Assembly (NCBI GenBank): GCA_023424355.1
Contig: JAFAEA010000304.1
Location: forward strand, 1 to 9,545
Source of the DNA: Chloroflexota bacterium
GTDB lineage: Bacteria; Chloroflexota; Chloroflexia; Thermomicrobiales; UBA6265
Length of the DNA: 9,545 nt
Reading direction: 5' to 3'
A model generated the notes under the pieces. It was not told the origin of the DNA and made no database searches. It was given only the letters and a program-made list of their open reading frames with translations. Shown here in pieces: positions 1-6,489 of the stretch (position 1 is the first letter of the stretch; every line of letters starts with the position of its first letter). Position numbers and translations under genes: made by a program.

Positions 1-23
1 TCTCTCCGGCATGATGGTTGCAT

Positions 24-41
24 CGTGTACACGCTGCAATG
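24..41. promoter_or_regulatory. Candidate operator, copy 1 (contains perfect palindrome CGTGTACACG)
   Basis: Positions 24-33 read CGTGTACACG, a perfect 10-bp palindrome, followed by CTG. The stretch 24-41 matches 104-121 at 14 of 18 positions, including ten identical consecutive bases (GTACACGCTG). It lies upstream of the first binding-protein gene, where a dimeric transcription regulator would be expected to bind. The regulator is not identifiable from the window. A chance repeat is possible, and no convincing -35/-10 pair could be placed around it. Confidence 0.35.
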
Positions 42-103
42 GTGCAGAAATTTGATGAGCAGAAGTGCCCCAAGTGGCCCTTGTTTCCGCTATCCGCAGT
101 TTT

Positions 104-121
104 CGCGTACACGCTGGATTC
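104..121. promoter_or_regulatory. Candidate operator, copy 2 (near-palindrome CGCGTACACG)
   Basis: This is the second copy of the motif at 24-41, exactly 80 bp downstream. CGCGTACACG at 104-113 is a palindrome with one mismatched pair, and it ends 36 bp before the chosen start codon at 150. Two sites of matching sequence in the same orientation upstream of a transporter operon suggest cooperative or looping binding by a substrate-responsive regulator. This is inference from sequence only. Confidence 0.35.
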
Positions 122-149
122 ATCAGATCACCGGAAAGGGTGTGGAATC

Positions 150-1805
150 ATGTCGAACGAACCAACTCGATTTAAGGTCGTCAGCAAGAAACATCTCAAT
201 GCGCTTGCAAACCGTCGAAAGTTCCTCGCGGGTTCCGCAGCGGGTCTTGCCACCATGGGAATCAGTACCGGCGGCTTCGCATCGCCATCCCGCCAAATGT
301 CCTTTGCCCGGGCACAATCGGATGAGGCGCTGGAAATTATCATCGCCACCCTCGGTGAGGCACCGAATATCAATCCGTTCATCGCCCAGGATTCCGAGGA
401 GAATTGGCGCTGCGTGATGCTCTTCGATGAGCTGGTCCGCATGGATCCGGTGACGTACGAGCCGATTCCGGGCCTGGCGAAATCGTGGGAGGTTGATGGC
501 AATGTCATTACCCTCACACTCAACGACGCCCTGTACAGCGATGGCACCAAGCTCACCGCTGCCGATGTGAAGTTCGCCATTGAGGGGCACCTCAATCCCA
601 CCACCGGTTCCCCGCGCCAAAGCATGTACAACAAGATCATCGGTGCGGCCGAGATCATTGATGGCAGTGCCGAGGAAGCCGCCGGTGTGGTGGTGGTCGA
701 TGACACCACGGTGAGCATCGAGACAGTTGAACCCGATGCTGCCTTGCTCTTCAATTTGCGCTTCATTCGCCCGGTACCAATGGAACAGGTGAAGAGCAAG
801 AGCCTCTCCGATGATCCATGGTTCCAGGCGCCGATCGGTGCAGGACCGTTCAAGTTCGAAAGCTGGTCGGTTGGCGCCGATTTCGTGATGCTGCGCAACG
901 AGAACTACTTCGAGGAGAACAAGCCAGCCATCACCAAGGTGACCCACCGCGTAATCGCGTCTTCCGATACGCAGGTATTGGCGTTGGTTAATAATGAAGT
1001 CGATGCATCGAACTACCCGACACCAACTGCCCGTGAGCAGTTGGAACAGAATCCGGATTTGGTGGTGATGGTGCCGCCATTTGCTTCGCCAAATGGATGG
1101 ATGTTCAACTGCACCCACGAACTGTTGGGCAAGCCGGAAGTGCGCCGCGCTATTGCCATGGGCCTCGATCGTGAACAGTTCGCGGCCGATGCGTTGCTTG
1201 GTCTGGGCGAGGCCGGTATCGGACCAATTGCGCCCGATAGCTGGGCATTCGATCCGAATCTGGAGCCGCTGCCATTCGATCCTGATCAGGCGAAGCAACT
1301 CATTAAGGATGCTGGGGCTGAGGGCGCCGAACTCAAGTTCACCGTGAATGCCGGTAACGTTCTGCGCGAAGACTGGCTAATCTACTCCGAACAGATGCTG
1401 AAGGACATCGGCATCGTGGTGAAGCCGGAAACGGTGGAATGGGCCACCATGGTCGAAGCCGTCACCGTTCGCCACGAATACGAAGTCGCTGGTGGCGACT
1501 GGACCGGTGTCACCACCGAGCCAAGCGCACTGTGGGATCAGTTCCACACCGATGGTGCAGTCAACCGCATGAGCTACAGCAATCCGGAGCTGGATGCGCT
1601 GCTCGATGAAGTGCGTGTGACGGTGGATACGGAAGCTGCCAAGCCAATCTATGCGGAGATCCAGAACATCCTGGTTCAGGATGTTCCGTTCTTCCACGCG
1701 TGGTATCGACCATTCCTCCACACCACGAATAGTCGGTTCGATAACTACACCGATAGCTCGGAAGGGCTCTTCTACACCTTGAAGGATTGGACGGCCGCTA
1801 CCTAG
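150..1805 (+). CDS. Tat-exported ABC transporter substrate-binding protein, family 5 (peptide/nickel/opine type)
   Basis: This is the extracytoplasmic binding protein of a peptide-type ABC importer (SBP_bac_5 family, DppA/OppA-like), 551 residues, which is normal for the family. The N-terminus has a twin-arginine signal: NRRKFLAGSA at residues 21-30, then a hydrophobic Ala/Gly stretch and a possible cleavage site after ARA near residue 55. No lipobox Cys is visible. Family hallmarks are YSDGTKLTAADVKFAIEG (the usual W/YSDGxxLTAxDV segment), GAGPFKFESW followed by LRNENYFEENKPAITKV, and PEVRRAIAMGLDREQF. The frame stays open upstream to 18, but ATG 150 is preferred. It has AAAGGG at 135-140 with a 9-nt spacer, and it puts the RR motif about 20 residues from the N-terminus as expected. 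The two permease genes follow. The substrate cannot be told from sequence: peptides, opines, sugars and metals are all bound by this family. Confidence 0.93.
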   Translation: MSNEPTRFKVVSKKHLNALANRRKFLAGSAAGLATMGISTGGFASPSRQMSFARAQSDEALEIIIATLGEAPNINPFIAQDSEENWRCVMLFDELVRMDPVTYEPIPGLAKSWEVDGNVITLTLNDALYSDGTKLTAADVKFAIEGHLNPTTGSPRQSMYNKIIGAAEIIDGSAEEAAGVVVVDDTTVSIETVEPDAALLFNLRFIRPVPMEQVKSKSLSDDPWFQAPIGAGPFKFESWSVGADFVMLRNENYFEENKPAITKVTHRVIASSDTQVLALVNNEVDASNYPTPTAREQLEQNPDLVVMVPPFASPNGWMFNCTHELLGKPEVRRAIAMGLDREQFAADALLGLGEAGIGPIAPDSWAFDPNLEPLPFDPDQAKQLIKDAGAEGAELKFTVNAGNVLREDWLIYSEQMLKDIGIVVKPETVEWATMVEAVTVRHEYEVAGGDWTGVTTEPSALWDQFHTDGAVNRMSYSNPELDALLDEVRVTVDTEAAKPIYAEIQNILVQDVPFFHAWYRPFLHTTNSRFDNYTDSSEGLFYTLKDWTAAT

Positions 1806-1825
1806 CGGTAGCGCAGTGGTAAACA

Positions 1826-1861
1826 GGCAAGGTATGCGGTGGCTGGACCACATACCTTGCC
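1826..1861 (+). promoter_or_regulatory. Intergenic hairpin between binding-protein and permease genes
   Basis: GGCAAGGTATG at 1826-1836 pairs perfectly with CATACCTTGCC at 1851-1861, an 11-bp stem around a 14-nt loop (TGG/CCA inside the loop could extend it across a small bulge). It starts 20 nt after the binding-protein stop codon. No T-run follows, since the next bases are GCCATGGTTT, so it is unlikely to be a full intrinsic terminator. Such stems after the binding-protein gene typically protect the upstream mRNA from 3' exonucleases, or attenuate partially, giving more binding protein than permease. That role is inferred from position. Confidence 0.7.
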
Positions 1862-1871
1862 GCCATGGTTT

Positions 1872-1879
1872 GGGGAGGG
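1872..1879 (+). promoter_or_regulatory. Ribosome binding site that favours the GTG start at 1883
   Basis: GGGGAGGG lies just before GTG 1883, with about 4 nt between the GGAGG core and the start codon. This is short but usable. The alternative ATG at 1865 has no purine-rich Shine-Dalgarno upstream, because the hairpin arm ends only 3 nt before it, and it would bury this ribosome binding site inside the gene. Confidence 0.5.
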
Positions 1880-1882
1880 TGT

Positions 1883-2860
1883 GTGAGGTCATCGATCTGG
1901 GCATATACGGCCCGACGGTTATTTTTTCTTATTCCATTGCTATTAGGTCTCAGTCTGGTGATGTTTGTGCTGTTGCACGCAGCACCAGGGGACCCCGCCG
2001 TGAGCATGTTGAGCCCACAGGCGGCTGTGAATGACCAATATCTTGAGCAAACACGGAAGAATATGGGGCTGGATAAACCAGTACCAGTTCAATACCTGAT
2101 TTGGGTGAAGAACCTGGTGACAGGCGATTTTGGTACCGCCTATTCATTTAATGGCAAACCCGTGCTGGATCTTATTGGCGAACGGGTTTGGGGCACGGTG
2201 CAACTTCAGGGCATCTCGTTGTTGCTGGGTATCGTGCTTGCCGTTCCCATCGGTATCATTTCGGCCACAAGGCAATATTCCACATTGGATAACACCGTGA
2301 CGGTGGGCTCCTTTGTTGGGTTAGCACTGCCGAACTTCTGGCTCGCGCTAATGCTGCAAATTTGGCTCGGGGTGCAGCTAGGGTGGCTCCCCACAATTAG
2401 TACAGGTCAGGCGAGTGCCGATTGGTCTGAACGGTGGAAGTATTTCGTGCTTCCTGTCATTGTGCTCACGCTTCCGAACATCGCCTATTTCACCCGATTT
2501 ATGCGCAGTTCCATGTTGGAAGTCATCAATATGGATTTCATGACCACCGCCCGCTCCAAAGGTTTGCGAGACCGGCAGGTTCTCTATCGCCACGGTGTGC
2601 GAAACGCCCTGATTCCGATGATTACCGTCATTGGCTTGCAGCTTCCGCGCATTCTGGGCGGTTCGGTGATTATCGAGCAGATCTTCGCATGGCCGGGAAT
2701 CGGCCTGCTTGCCTGGGATGCGATTACCCGCCGCGATTATCCGGTGATTATGGGCATCACCATCTTGCTCGGTGCGGCCATCATGGTCACCAACGTTCTG
2801 GTCGATCTTGTGTACGCATTCGTTGACCCCCGTGTTTCTGCAGCGGACAGGATGGACTAG
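1883..2860 (+). CDS. ABC transporter permease, DppB/OppB-like
   Basis: This is an inner-membrane permease of the peptide/nickel importer, 325 residues from GTG 1883 (331 if ATG 1865 is used). It begins with the typical YTARRLFFLIPLLLGLSLVM first membrane helix (about residues 8-30), followed by LHAAPGDPA, the conserved A-P-G-D-P after TM1 in DppB proteins. Further hydrophobic segments lie near 107-127, 140-170, 188-205, 242-265 and 288-314. The cytoplasmic EAA loop, which contacts the ATPase, is around 219-240 (TTARSKGLRDRQVLYRHGVR) and is followed by NALIP. The IFAWPGIG and DYPVIMG segments near 267-291 are also standard. The C-terminal FVDPR motif is present. The DppC-like partner starts 2 nt after the stop. 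The start codon is the uncertain point. Confidence 0.92.
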   Translation: MRSSIWAYTARRLFFLIPLLLGLSLVMFVLLHAAPGDPAVSMLSPQAAVNDQYLEQTRKNMGLDKPVPVQYLIWVKNLVTGDFGTAYSFNGKPVLDLIGERVWGTVQLQGISLLLGIVLAVPIGIISATRQYSTLDNTVTVGSFVGLALPNFWLALMLQIWLGVQLGWLPTISTGQASADWSERWKYFVLPVIVLTLPNIAYFTRFMRSSMLEVINMDFMTTARSKGLRDRQVLYRHGVRNALIPMITVIGLQLPRILGGSVIIEQIFAWPGIGLLAWDAITRRDYPVIMGITILLGAAIMVTNVLVDLVYAFVDPRVSAADRMD

Positions 2861-2862
2861 GC

Positions 2863-3753
2863 ATGAGTGATTCAACCTCCCTCGCGAGAGAGAGCATGCT
2901 GAGTGCCGCTCCGCGAAAGAACCTTGTCATCAAACGATTCATGCGCAACAAGCTGGCCGTGGCCGGATTGATTGTCATCGTGCTGCTGTACGCGAGCAGC
3001 ATTGCGGCGCCATTACTTATGACCCACGAGCCTGATCAAATCACCTTCGGTGCGCGCACACTACCACCAAGTTCTGAAAACTGGATGGGTACCGACCGCA
3101 ATGGTCGCGATGTCTACAGCCGTCTCATCAAGGGCGGGCAGGTTTCGCTCGCCACGGGATTCGCGGCTGTCGCCATTGTGATGACGATCGGTGTGCTCCT
3201 CGGGGCGGCTTCGGGCTACTTCGGTGGACTCATTGACGGGGCCATCATGCGTTTCACCGATATCCTGCTCTCGATTCCGTTGATTCTGCTGTTGATTACC
3301 GCGGCATCGCTTTTCACGCCAGGACTCGCCACCACGATTATTGTGATCGGAGTTTCGAGTTGGCCAGGGGCTGCCAGGTTGGTACGCGGACAATTCCTTT
3401 CTCTCAAGAATCAGGAGTTCGTGACCGCCGCCAGATCAATTGGTGCCACACCGTGGCAGATCATGATGAAGCACCTCTTCCCGAACTCGCTGGCCATATT
3501 CATCGTAGAAACCACCTTGTGGCTGAGCTACGCCATTTTGCTGGAGGCCAGCCTGAGTTACCTCGGACTTGGCGTGCAGATTCCGACACCGAGTTGGGGC
3601 AACATGCTGCGCGATGGTCAGAGCGAGCTTCTGTTCGGAGCCTGGTGGCTCACATTGTTCCCGGGCCTGGCGATTTTCATCACCGTGCTCGCCTTCAACC
3701 TGCTTGGTGATGGCTTGCGGGATGCGCTCGATCCACGGCATCGGGAGCGATAG
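2863..3753 (+). CDS. ABC transporter permease, DppC/OppC-like
   Basis: This is the second permease of the peptide-type importer, 296 residues, forming a heterodimer with the DppB-like protein. The N-terminal OppC segment has a first helix at about 31-52. The diagnostic NWMGTDRNGRDVYSRLIKGG is at 73-92, followed by helices near 97-119, 135-165, 205-228 and 262-282. The EAA loop runs around 185-209 (FVTAARSIGATPWQIMMKH, then LFPN). LEASLSYLGLG at 227-237 and PSWGNMLRDG at 243-252 are conserved DppC features, and the protein ends in LGDGLRDALDPR. The start ATG 2863 lies 2 nt after the upstream stop, with AGGATGG around 2849-2855, so translation is probably coupled. No DppD/DppF ATPase gene follows. 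The next gene, after 158 bp, is a different class of binding protein. Confidence 0.94.
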   Translation: MSDSTSLARESMLSAAPRKNLVIKRFMRNKLAVAGLIVIVLLYASSIAAPLLMTHEPDQITFGARTLPPSSENWMGTDRNGRDVYSRLIKGGQVSLATGFAAVAIVMTIGVLLGAASGYFGGLIDGAIMRFTDILLSIPLILLLITAASLFTPGLATTIIVIGVSSWPGAARLVRGQFLSLKNQEFVTAARSIGATPWQIMMKHLFPNSLAIFIVETTLWLSYAILLEASLSYLGLGVQIPTPSWGNMLRDGQSELLFGAWWLTLFPGLAIFITVLAFNLLGDGLRDALDPRHRER

Positions 3754-3911
3754 TAAATTCCGCTACATTGTCAAATAGAGATTTCCATATGTCGGCACCG
3801 CTGCACTTCACGAAATCCATTTGATGTGTAATATATGCAGTACAACGTATTTCAATAGATGGAATCGGCAACGGCGCCGAACGATGTTACGAAGCGAGAG
3901 GAGTCTTCGCA
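3754..3911 (+). other. Intergenic region between the two transporter operons
   Basis: This 158-bp stretch holds no convincing gene. It is clearly more AT-rich than the flanking genes between about 3754 and 3860, as expected for a promoter region. No T-tailed hairpin that would terminate the upstream operon was found, so read-through from the DppBC genes into the next operon cannot be excluded. The downstream end holds the strong ribosome binding site GAGAGGAG (3896-3903) for the family 1 binding protein. Confidence 0.6.
3807..3834 (+). promoter_or_regulatory. Weak sigma70-type promoter candidate for the second operon
   Basis: TTCACG (3807-3812) and TAATAT (3829-3834) are separated by 16 bp. 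Each hexamer matches the sigma70 consensus at 4 of 6 positions. The pair lies in an AT-rich stretch about 80 bp upstream of the start at 3912. Other weak pairs in the same region are possible, for example one using TTGATG at 3821. The placement is tentative. Confidence 0.3.
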
Positions 3912-5345
3912 ATGTATCGTGTAGGAAAGTCGCGTTCCCAAACAACCCGTCGAGCCTTTCTCAAGCGCGCATCCGCGCTTGGATTGAGCGCGGCCGCGAT
4001 CTCGCGAGCCGAGGCGTTTGCTGCCAATGGATTCCGATTTGAGGATGGCCGCCGCGCCATGTATCAATCGACCCCCGTGGTGGATGTCGCCGGTACTTCG
4101 CTCAAGATTCTGCAGTGGCAGCACTTTGTGCCAAGCTACGACACTTGGTTCCAGGAGTTTGTGCAGGAGTGGGGTGCCGCCAACGATGTTGAAGTCACCC
4201 TCGATCAGGTGAACACCGCCGATATCCCCGCTGCGCTCGCTGCCGAAGTCTCGGCCGGTAGCGGTCACGATTTGGTAGAGCACATCGCCCCTCTGGCGCA
4301 GTACGAAGAATCCGTGATGGATCTTCGTGATGTGTGGGAAGCTGCCGAAAGTCTCTATGGCGATGCCATTGAGAACTGCAAGCTGAACAGCTACAACCCC
4401 ACCACAGACAAGTTCTTCTCGTTTGTGCATGGCTACGCACCAGACCCGGCGAACTATCGCAAGACCCTTTGGGAAGCCATCGATCTGCCGGATGGTCCGA
4501 CCACGCTGGACGAATTGCTCGAAGGTGGTACCACCATCTGGAACGAGCAGGGTGTGCAGATGGGTCTTGGCATGAGCCAGGAAATCGACTCCCAGATGGC
4601 CGCGCAGACCCTCATTTGGGCTCACGGTGGTGCCATTCAGGATGAGAACGAGAACATCACCATCAACTCCGATGAGACCAAGGCTGCCGTGGAGTTCATG
4701 AAAACGCTCTTCCAGAGCGCCATGACCCCGGAAGTGTTCAGCTGGAACGCTGCCTCCAACAACCAGTTGCTGGCTGCCGGTCAGGCGAGCTACATCCTGA
4801 ACTCGATTTCGGCATACCGCACCGCGCAGGAAACCCAGCCGGATGTTGCCAAGGATATTTTCCTGGGCAAGCCGCTGGTTGGCCCAGCCGGTGAAGAAAT
4901 GGCCAAGGCACACGCGCACGCTGCCATGGGCTACCAGATTCCGAATCACGCCGAGTACCCGGATACGGCCAAGGCGTTCCTCATGCACTTGCTGGAGAAC
5001 TACGAAGCCGGCTTCATGGCCTCGCAGCTTTATAACTTCCCGACCTTCAACGCCACCGTGCCAGGCATGGCCGATGCGCTCGCCGAAGATCCATTCGGGT
5101 CGGAGCCGGCCGACAAGATGAATGTCATGGCCGATGCCGATACCTGGACCGTGAACCTCGGCTGGCCAGGACCCGCCAACGCCATGGCCGGCGAGGCGCA
5201 GACCACCTTCATTCTCAGCAACATGATGGCCAAGGCCGCGCGCGATGAGATGAGTGTGGAAGATGCCGTTGCCGAGGCCGAAACACTTCTGGAGCAGAGC
5301 GCCCAGAACTGGCGCGATCGCGGCCTGATGGGCGGCGGTTCCTAA
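3912..5345 (+). CDS. Tat-exported ABC transporter substrate-binding protein, family 1 (carbohydrate type)
   Basis: This is an extracytoplasmic solute-binding protein of the MalE/UgpB-like SBP_bac_1 group, 477 residues, slightly longer than the typical 420-450. Residues 12-18 (TRRAFLK) match the Tat consensus (S/T)RRxFLK, followed by an Ala-rich hydrophobic stretch and a plausible cleavage after AEA (33-35). No lipobox Cys is seen. The mature part starts a typical family 1 lobe: LKILQWQHFVPSYDTWFQEF, then EWGAANDVEVTLDQVNTADI and EVSAGSGHDLVEH. Later come EAIDLPDGPTTLDELLEG and the segment with YILNSISAYRTAQ, which fits the family. ATG 3912 has GAGAGGAG at 3896-3903 with an 8-nt spacer. A matching ATPase and two permeases follow, completing the importer. 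The family takes up oligosaccharides, glycerol-3-phosphate, polyols and polyamine-like solutes, and the exact ligand cannot be read from this sequence. Confidence 0.93.
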   Translation: MYRVGKSRSQTTRRAFLKRASALGLSAAAISRAEAFAANGFRFEDGRRAMYQSTPVVDVAGTSLKILQWQHFVPSYDTWFQEFVQEWGAANDVEVTLDQVNTADIPAALAAEVSAGSGHDLVEHIAPLAQYEESVMDLRDVWEAAESLYGDAIENCKLNSYNPTTDKFFSFVHGYAPDPANYRKTLWEAIDLPDGPTTLDELLEGGTTIWNEQGVQMGLGMSQEIDSQMAAQTLIWAHGGAIQDENENITINSDETKAAVEFMKTLFQSAMTPEVFSWNAASNNQLLAAGQASYILNSISAYRTAQETQPDVAKDIFLGKPLVGPAGEEMAKAHAHAAMGYQIPNHAEYPDTAKAFLMHLLENYEAGFMASQLYNFPTFNATVPGMADALAEDPFGSEPADKMNVMADADTWTVNLGWPGPANAMAGEAQTTFILSNMMAKAARDEMSVEDAVAEAETLLEQSAQNWRDRGLMGGGS

Positions 5346-5368
5346 CGGTTATTCGTTCGATATTTGGG

Positions 5369-5402
5369 GACTGGGCACTTCGTGCAAACGAAGTGCCCAG
5401 TC
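5369..5402 (+). promoter_or_regulatory. Perfect 15-bp hairpin with GCAA loop after the binding-protein gene
   Basis: GACTGGGCACTTCGT at 5369-5383 pairs without mismatch with 5388-5402, leaving a GCAA loop of the very stable GNRA type. The stem starts 23 nt after the binding-protein stop and ends 22 nt before the ATPase start. The downstream bases ATTCCACAGG are not a T-run, and the AGGA ribosome binding site at 5410-5413 is outside the stem. As with the 1826-1861 hairpin, the likely role is mRNA 3'-end protection or partial attenuation, keeping binding-protein levels above those of the membrane components. Partial termination is the alternative. Confidence 0.8.
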
Positions 5403-5424
5403 ATTCCACAGGAAAACGCATTTC

Positions 5425-6489
5425 ATGGCCACAGTAGAAATCCGGAACCTGGTGAAGAAGTTCAGTGACGAAGTCACTGCCGTGAAGGACATCAATATCC
5501 TCACGGCCGATGGTGAGTTCCTTGTGCTGCTGGGGCCTTCTGGCTGCGGAAAATCCACGTTGCTGCGTATGATCGGCGGTCTGGAACAACCCAGTTCAGG
5601 CGAGATCCTCATTGGCGATACCGTGGTGAATAATCTGCCACCGCGGGCGCGCAGCATCGCGATGGTTTTCCAGAGCTACGCGCTTTATCCGCACATGTCC
5701 GTACGGGATAACATCGCCTTTCCATTGAAGGCGGCCAAGGTTTCCAAGGCCGAGCAGGAAACCAAGATTCAATGGGCGAGTAGCATCCTCGGTATCGATG
5801 GCTTGCTCAAGCGCAAACCCGGCCAGCTCTCTGGTGGACAGCGCCAGCGTGTCGCCCTCGCTCGCGCACTTGTGCGCGAACCAGATGTATTTCTTTTGGA
5901 CGAGCCGCTCTCCAACCTCGATGCCCAGCGACGCGCCAGTGCCCGTGACGAACTCCAGATGTTCCAGCGCGATATCGGCACAACCACTATCTATGTGACC
6001 CACGATCAGGTGGAAGCCATGGGTATGGGGCACCGCATTGCCGTATTGAACTTCGGTGAGCTCCAGCAAATTGGCACCCCACGAGAGATTTACGAGGAGC
6101 CGGCCAATACATTTGTCGCCACCTTCCTTGGCTCGCCGCCAATGAATCTGGTGCCGGATAGTGAGCGCCTCATCGGTTTCCGACCAGAAAGCGTGAGCCC
6201 GCGTGATGCATCGTTCGATCCCGTGAACGGCCTCGAGTTCACACTCGATAACATCCGGTTGGAGTATCTCGGTTCCGAAAAGCTGATCTATGGCGAGATC
6301 AACGGCACCCGTGCCGTGAGCCGCTTGCCAGCCAGCTTCCCGCTGACTGCCGAAGAGGGCGGTTCCATCGATGTGATGGTGCAGAATCATTCACTCCGCA
6401 TTTTCGATACGGAAAGCGGCAAGGCGATTCCCAATACCAAGGCTCAGCTGACATCGGTTTCCCTGGGTGAGGAAGGAGCTGGCTCGTGA
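5425..6489 (+). CDS. ABC transporter ATP-binding protein, MalK/UgpC/MsmX-like
   Basis: This cytoplasmic ATPase energises the family 1 importer. It has 354 residues, close to the usual 360-370 of MalK-type proteins. All nucleotide-binding motifs are intact: Walker A GPSGCGKST (37-45), Q-loop Gln83 in VFQSYALYPHMSV, signature LSGGQ (135-139), Walker B VFLLDEP (155-161), D-loop SNLD (163-166) and H-loop His193 in VTHDQVEAM. The NBD is followed by QQIGTPREIYEEPANTFVA and FLGSPPMN, which are hallmarks of the CUT1/MalK subgroup. A regulatory TOBE/OB-type C-terminal domain (from about 245, GFRPESV at 251-257) completes it. ATG 5425 has AGGA at 5410-5413. The stop overlaps the next start by 4 nt (GTGA). 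MalK/MsmX-type ATPases can serve more than one CUT1 transporter, but they are not known partners of DppBC-type permeases. Confidence 0.96.
   Translation: MATVEIRNLVKKFSDEVTAVKDINILTADGEFLVLLGPSGCGKSTLLRMIGGLEQPSSGEILIGDTVVNNLPPRARSIAMVFQSYALYPHMSVRDNIAFPLKAAKVSKAEQETKIQWASSILGIDGLLKRKPGQLSGGQRQRVALARALVREPDVFLLDEPLSNLDAQRRASARDELQMFQRDIGTTTIYVTHDQVEAMGMGHRIAVLNFGELQQIGTPREIYEEPANTFVATFLGSPPMNLVPDSERLIGFRPESVSPRDASFDPVNGLEFTLDNIRLEYLGSEKLIYGEINGTRAVSRLPASFPLTAEEGGSIDVMVQNHSLRIFDTESGKAIPNTKAQLTSVSLGEEGAGS

Noticed and set aside
18..149. Upstream in-frame extension of the first binding protein (44 extra residues)
   Set aside because: It has no ribosome binding site at 18, would bury the Tat signal about 65 residues into the protein, and runs through the repeated operator-like motifs. 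ATG 150 has a good ribosome binding site.
123..1298. Long open frame on the - strand (391 codons) opposite the first binding-protein gene
   Set aside because: Its translation is rich in His, Arg and Ile with no recognisable domain. It lies antisense to a clear family 5 binding protein and is explained by the codon bias of the + strand gene.
1806..1825. GGTAGCGCAGTGGTAA resembles the D-arm start of a tRNA
   Set aside because: No acceptor stem, anticodon arm or T-arm with a GTTCGA-type loop follows. The downstream sequence is instead a simple hairpin and then the permease gene.
3780..3791. GATTTCCATATG here and GATTTCCACATG at 8401-8412 (11 of 12 identical) in two intergenic regions
   Set aside because: The match is short and its placement relative to the starts differs (about 120 bp versus 14 bp upstream). 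A chance match is plausible for two AT-rich gaps.
3817..3862. Imperfect inverted repeat CCATTTGA ... TCAATAGATGG flanking an AT-rich centre
   Set aside because: The arms match only if a 3-nt bulge is allowed. This is too weak to call an operator without conservation data.
3852..4988. Long open frame on the - strand (378 codons) opposite the family 1 binding-protein gene
   Set aside because: It is antisense to a well-supported gene, has low-plausibility composition and no family motif. It is a mirror of + strand codon usage.
5596..6390. Open frame on the - strand (264 codons) opposite the ATPase gene
   Set aside because: The + strand carries every ABC ATPase motif across this span, and the antisense product has no recognisable features.
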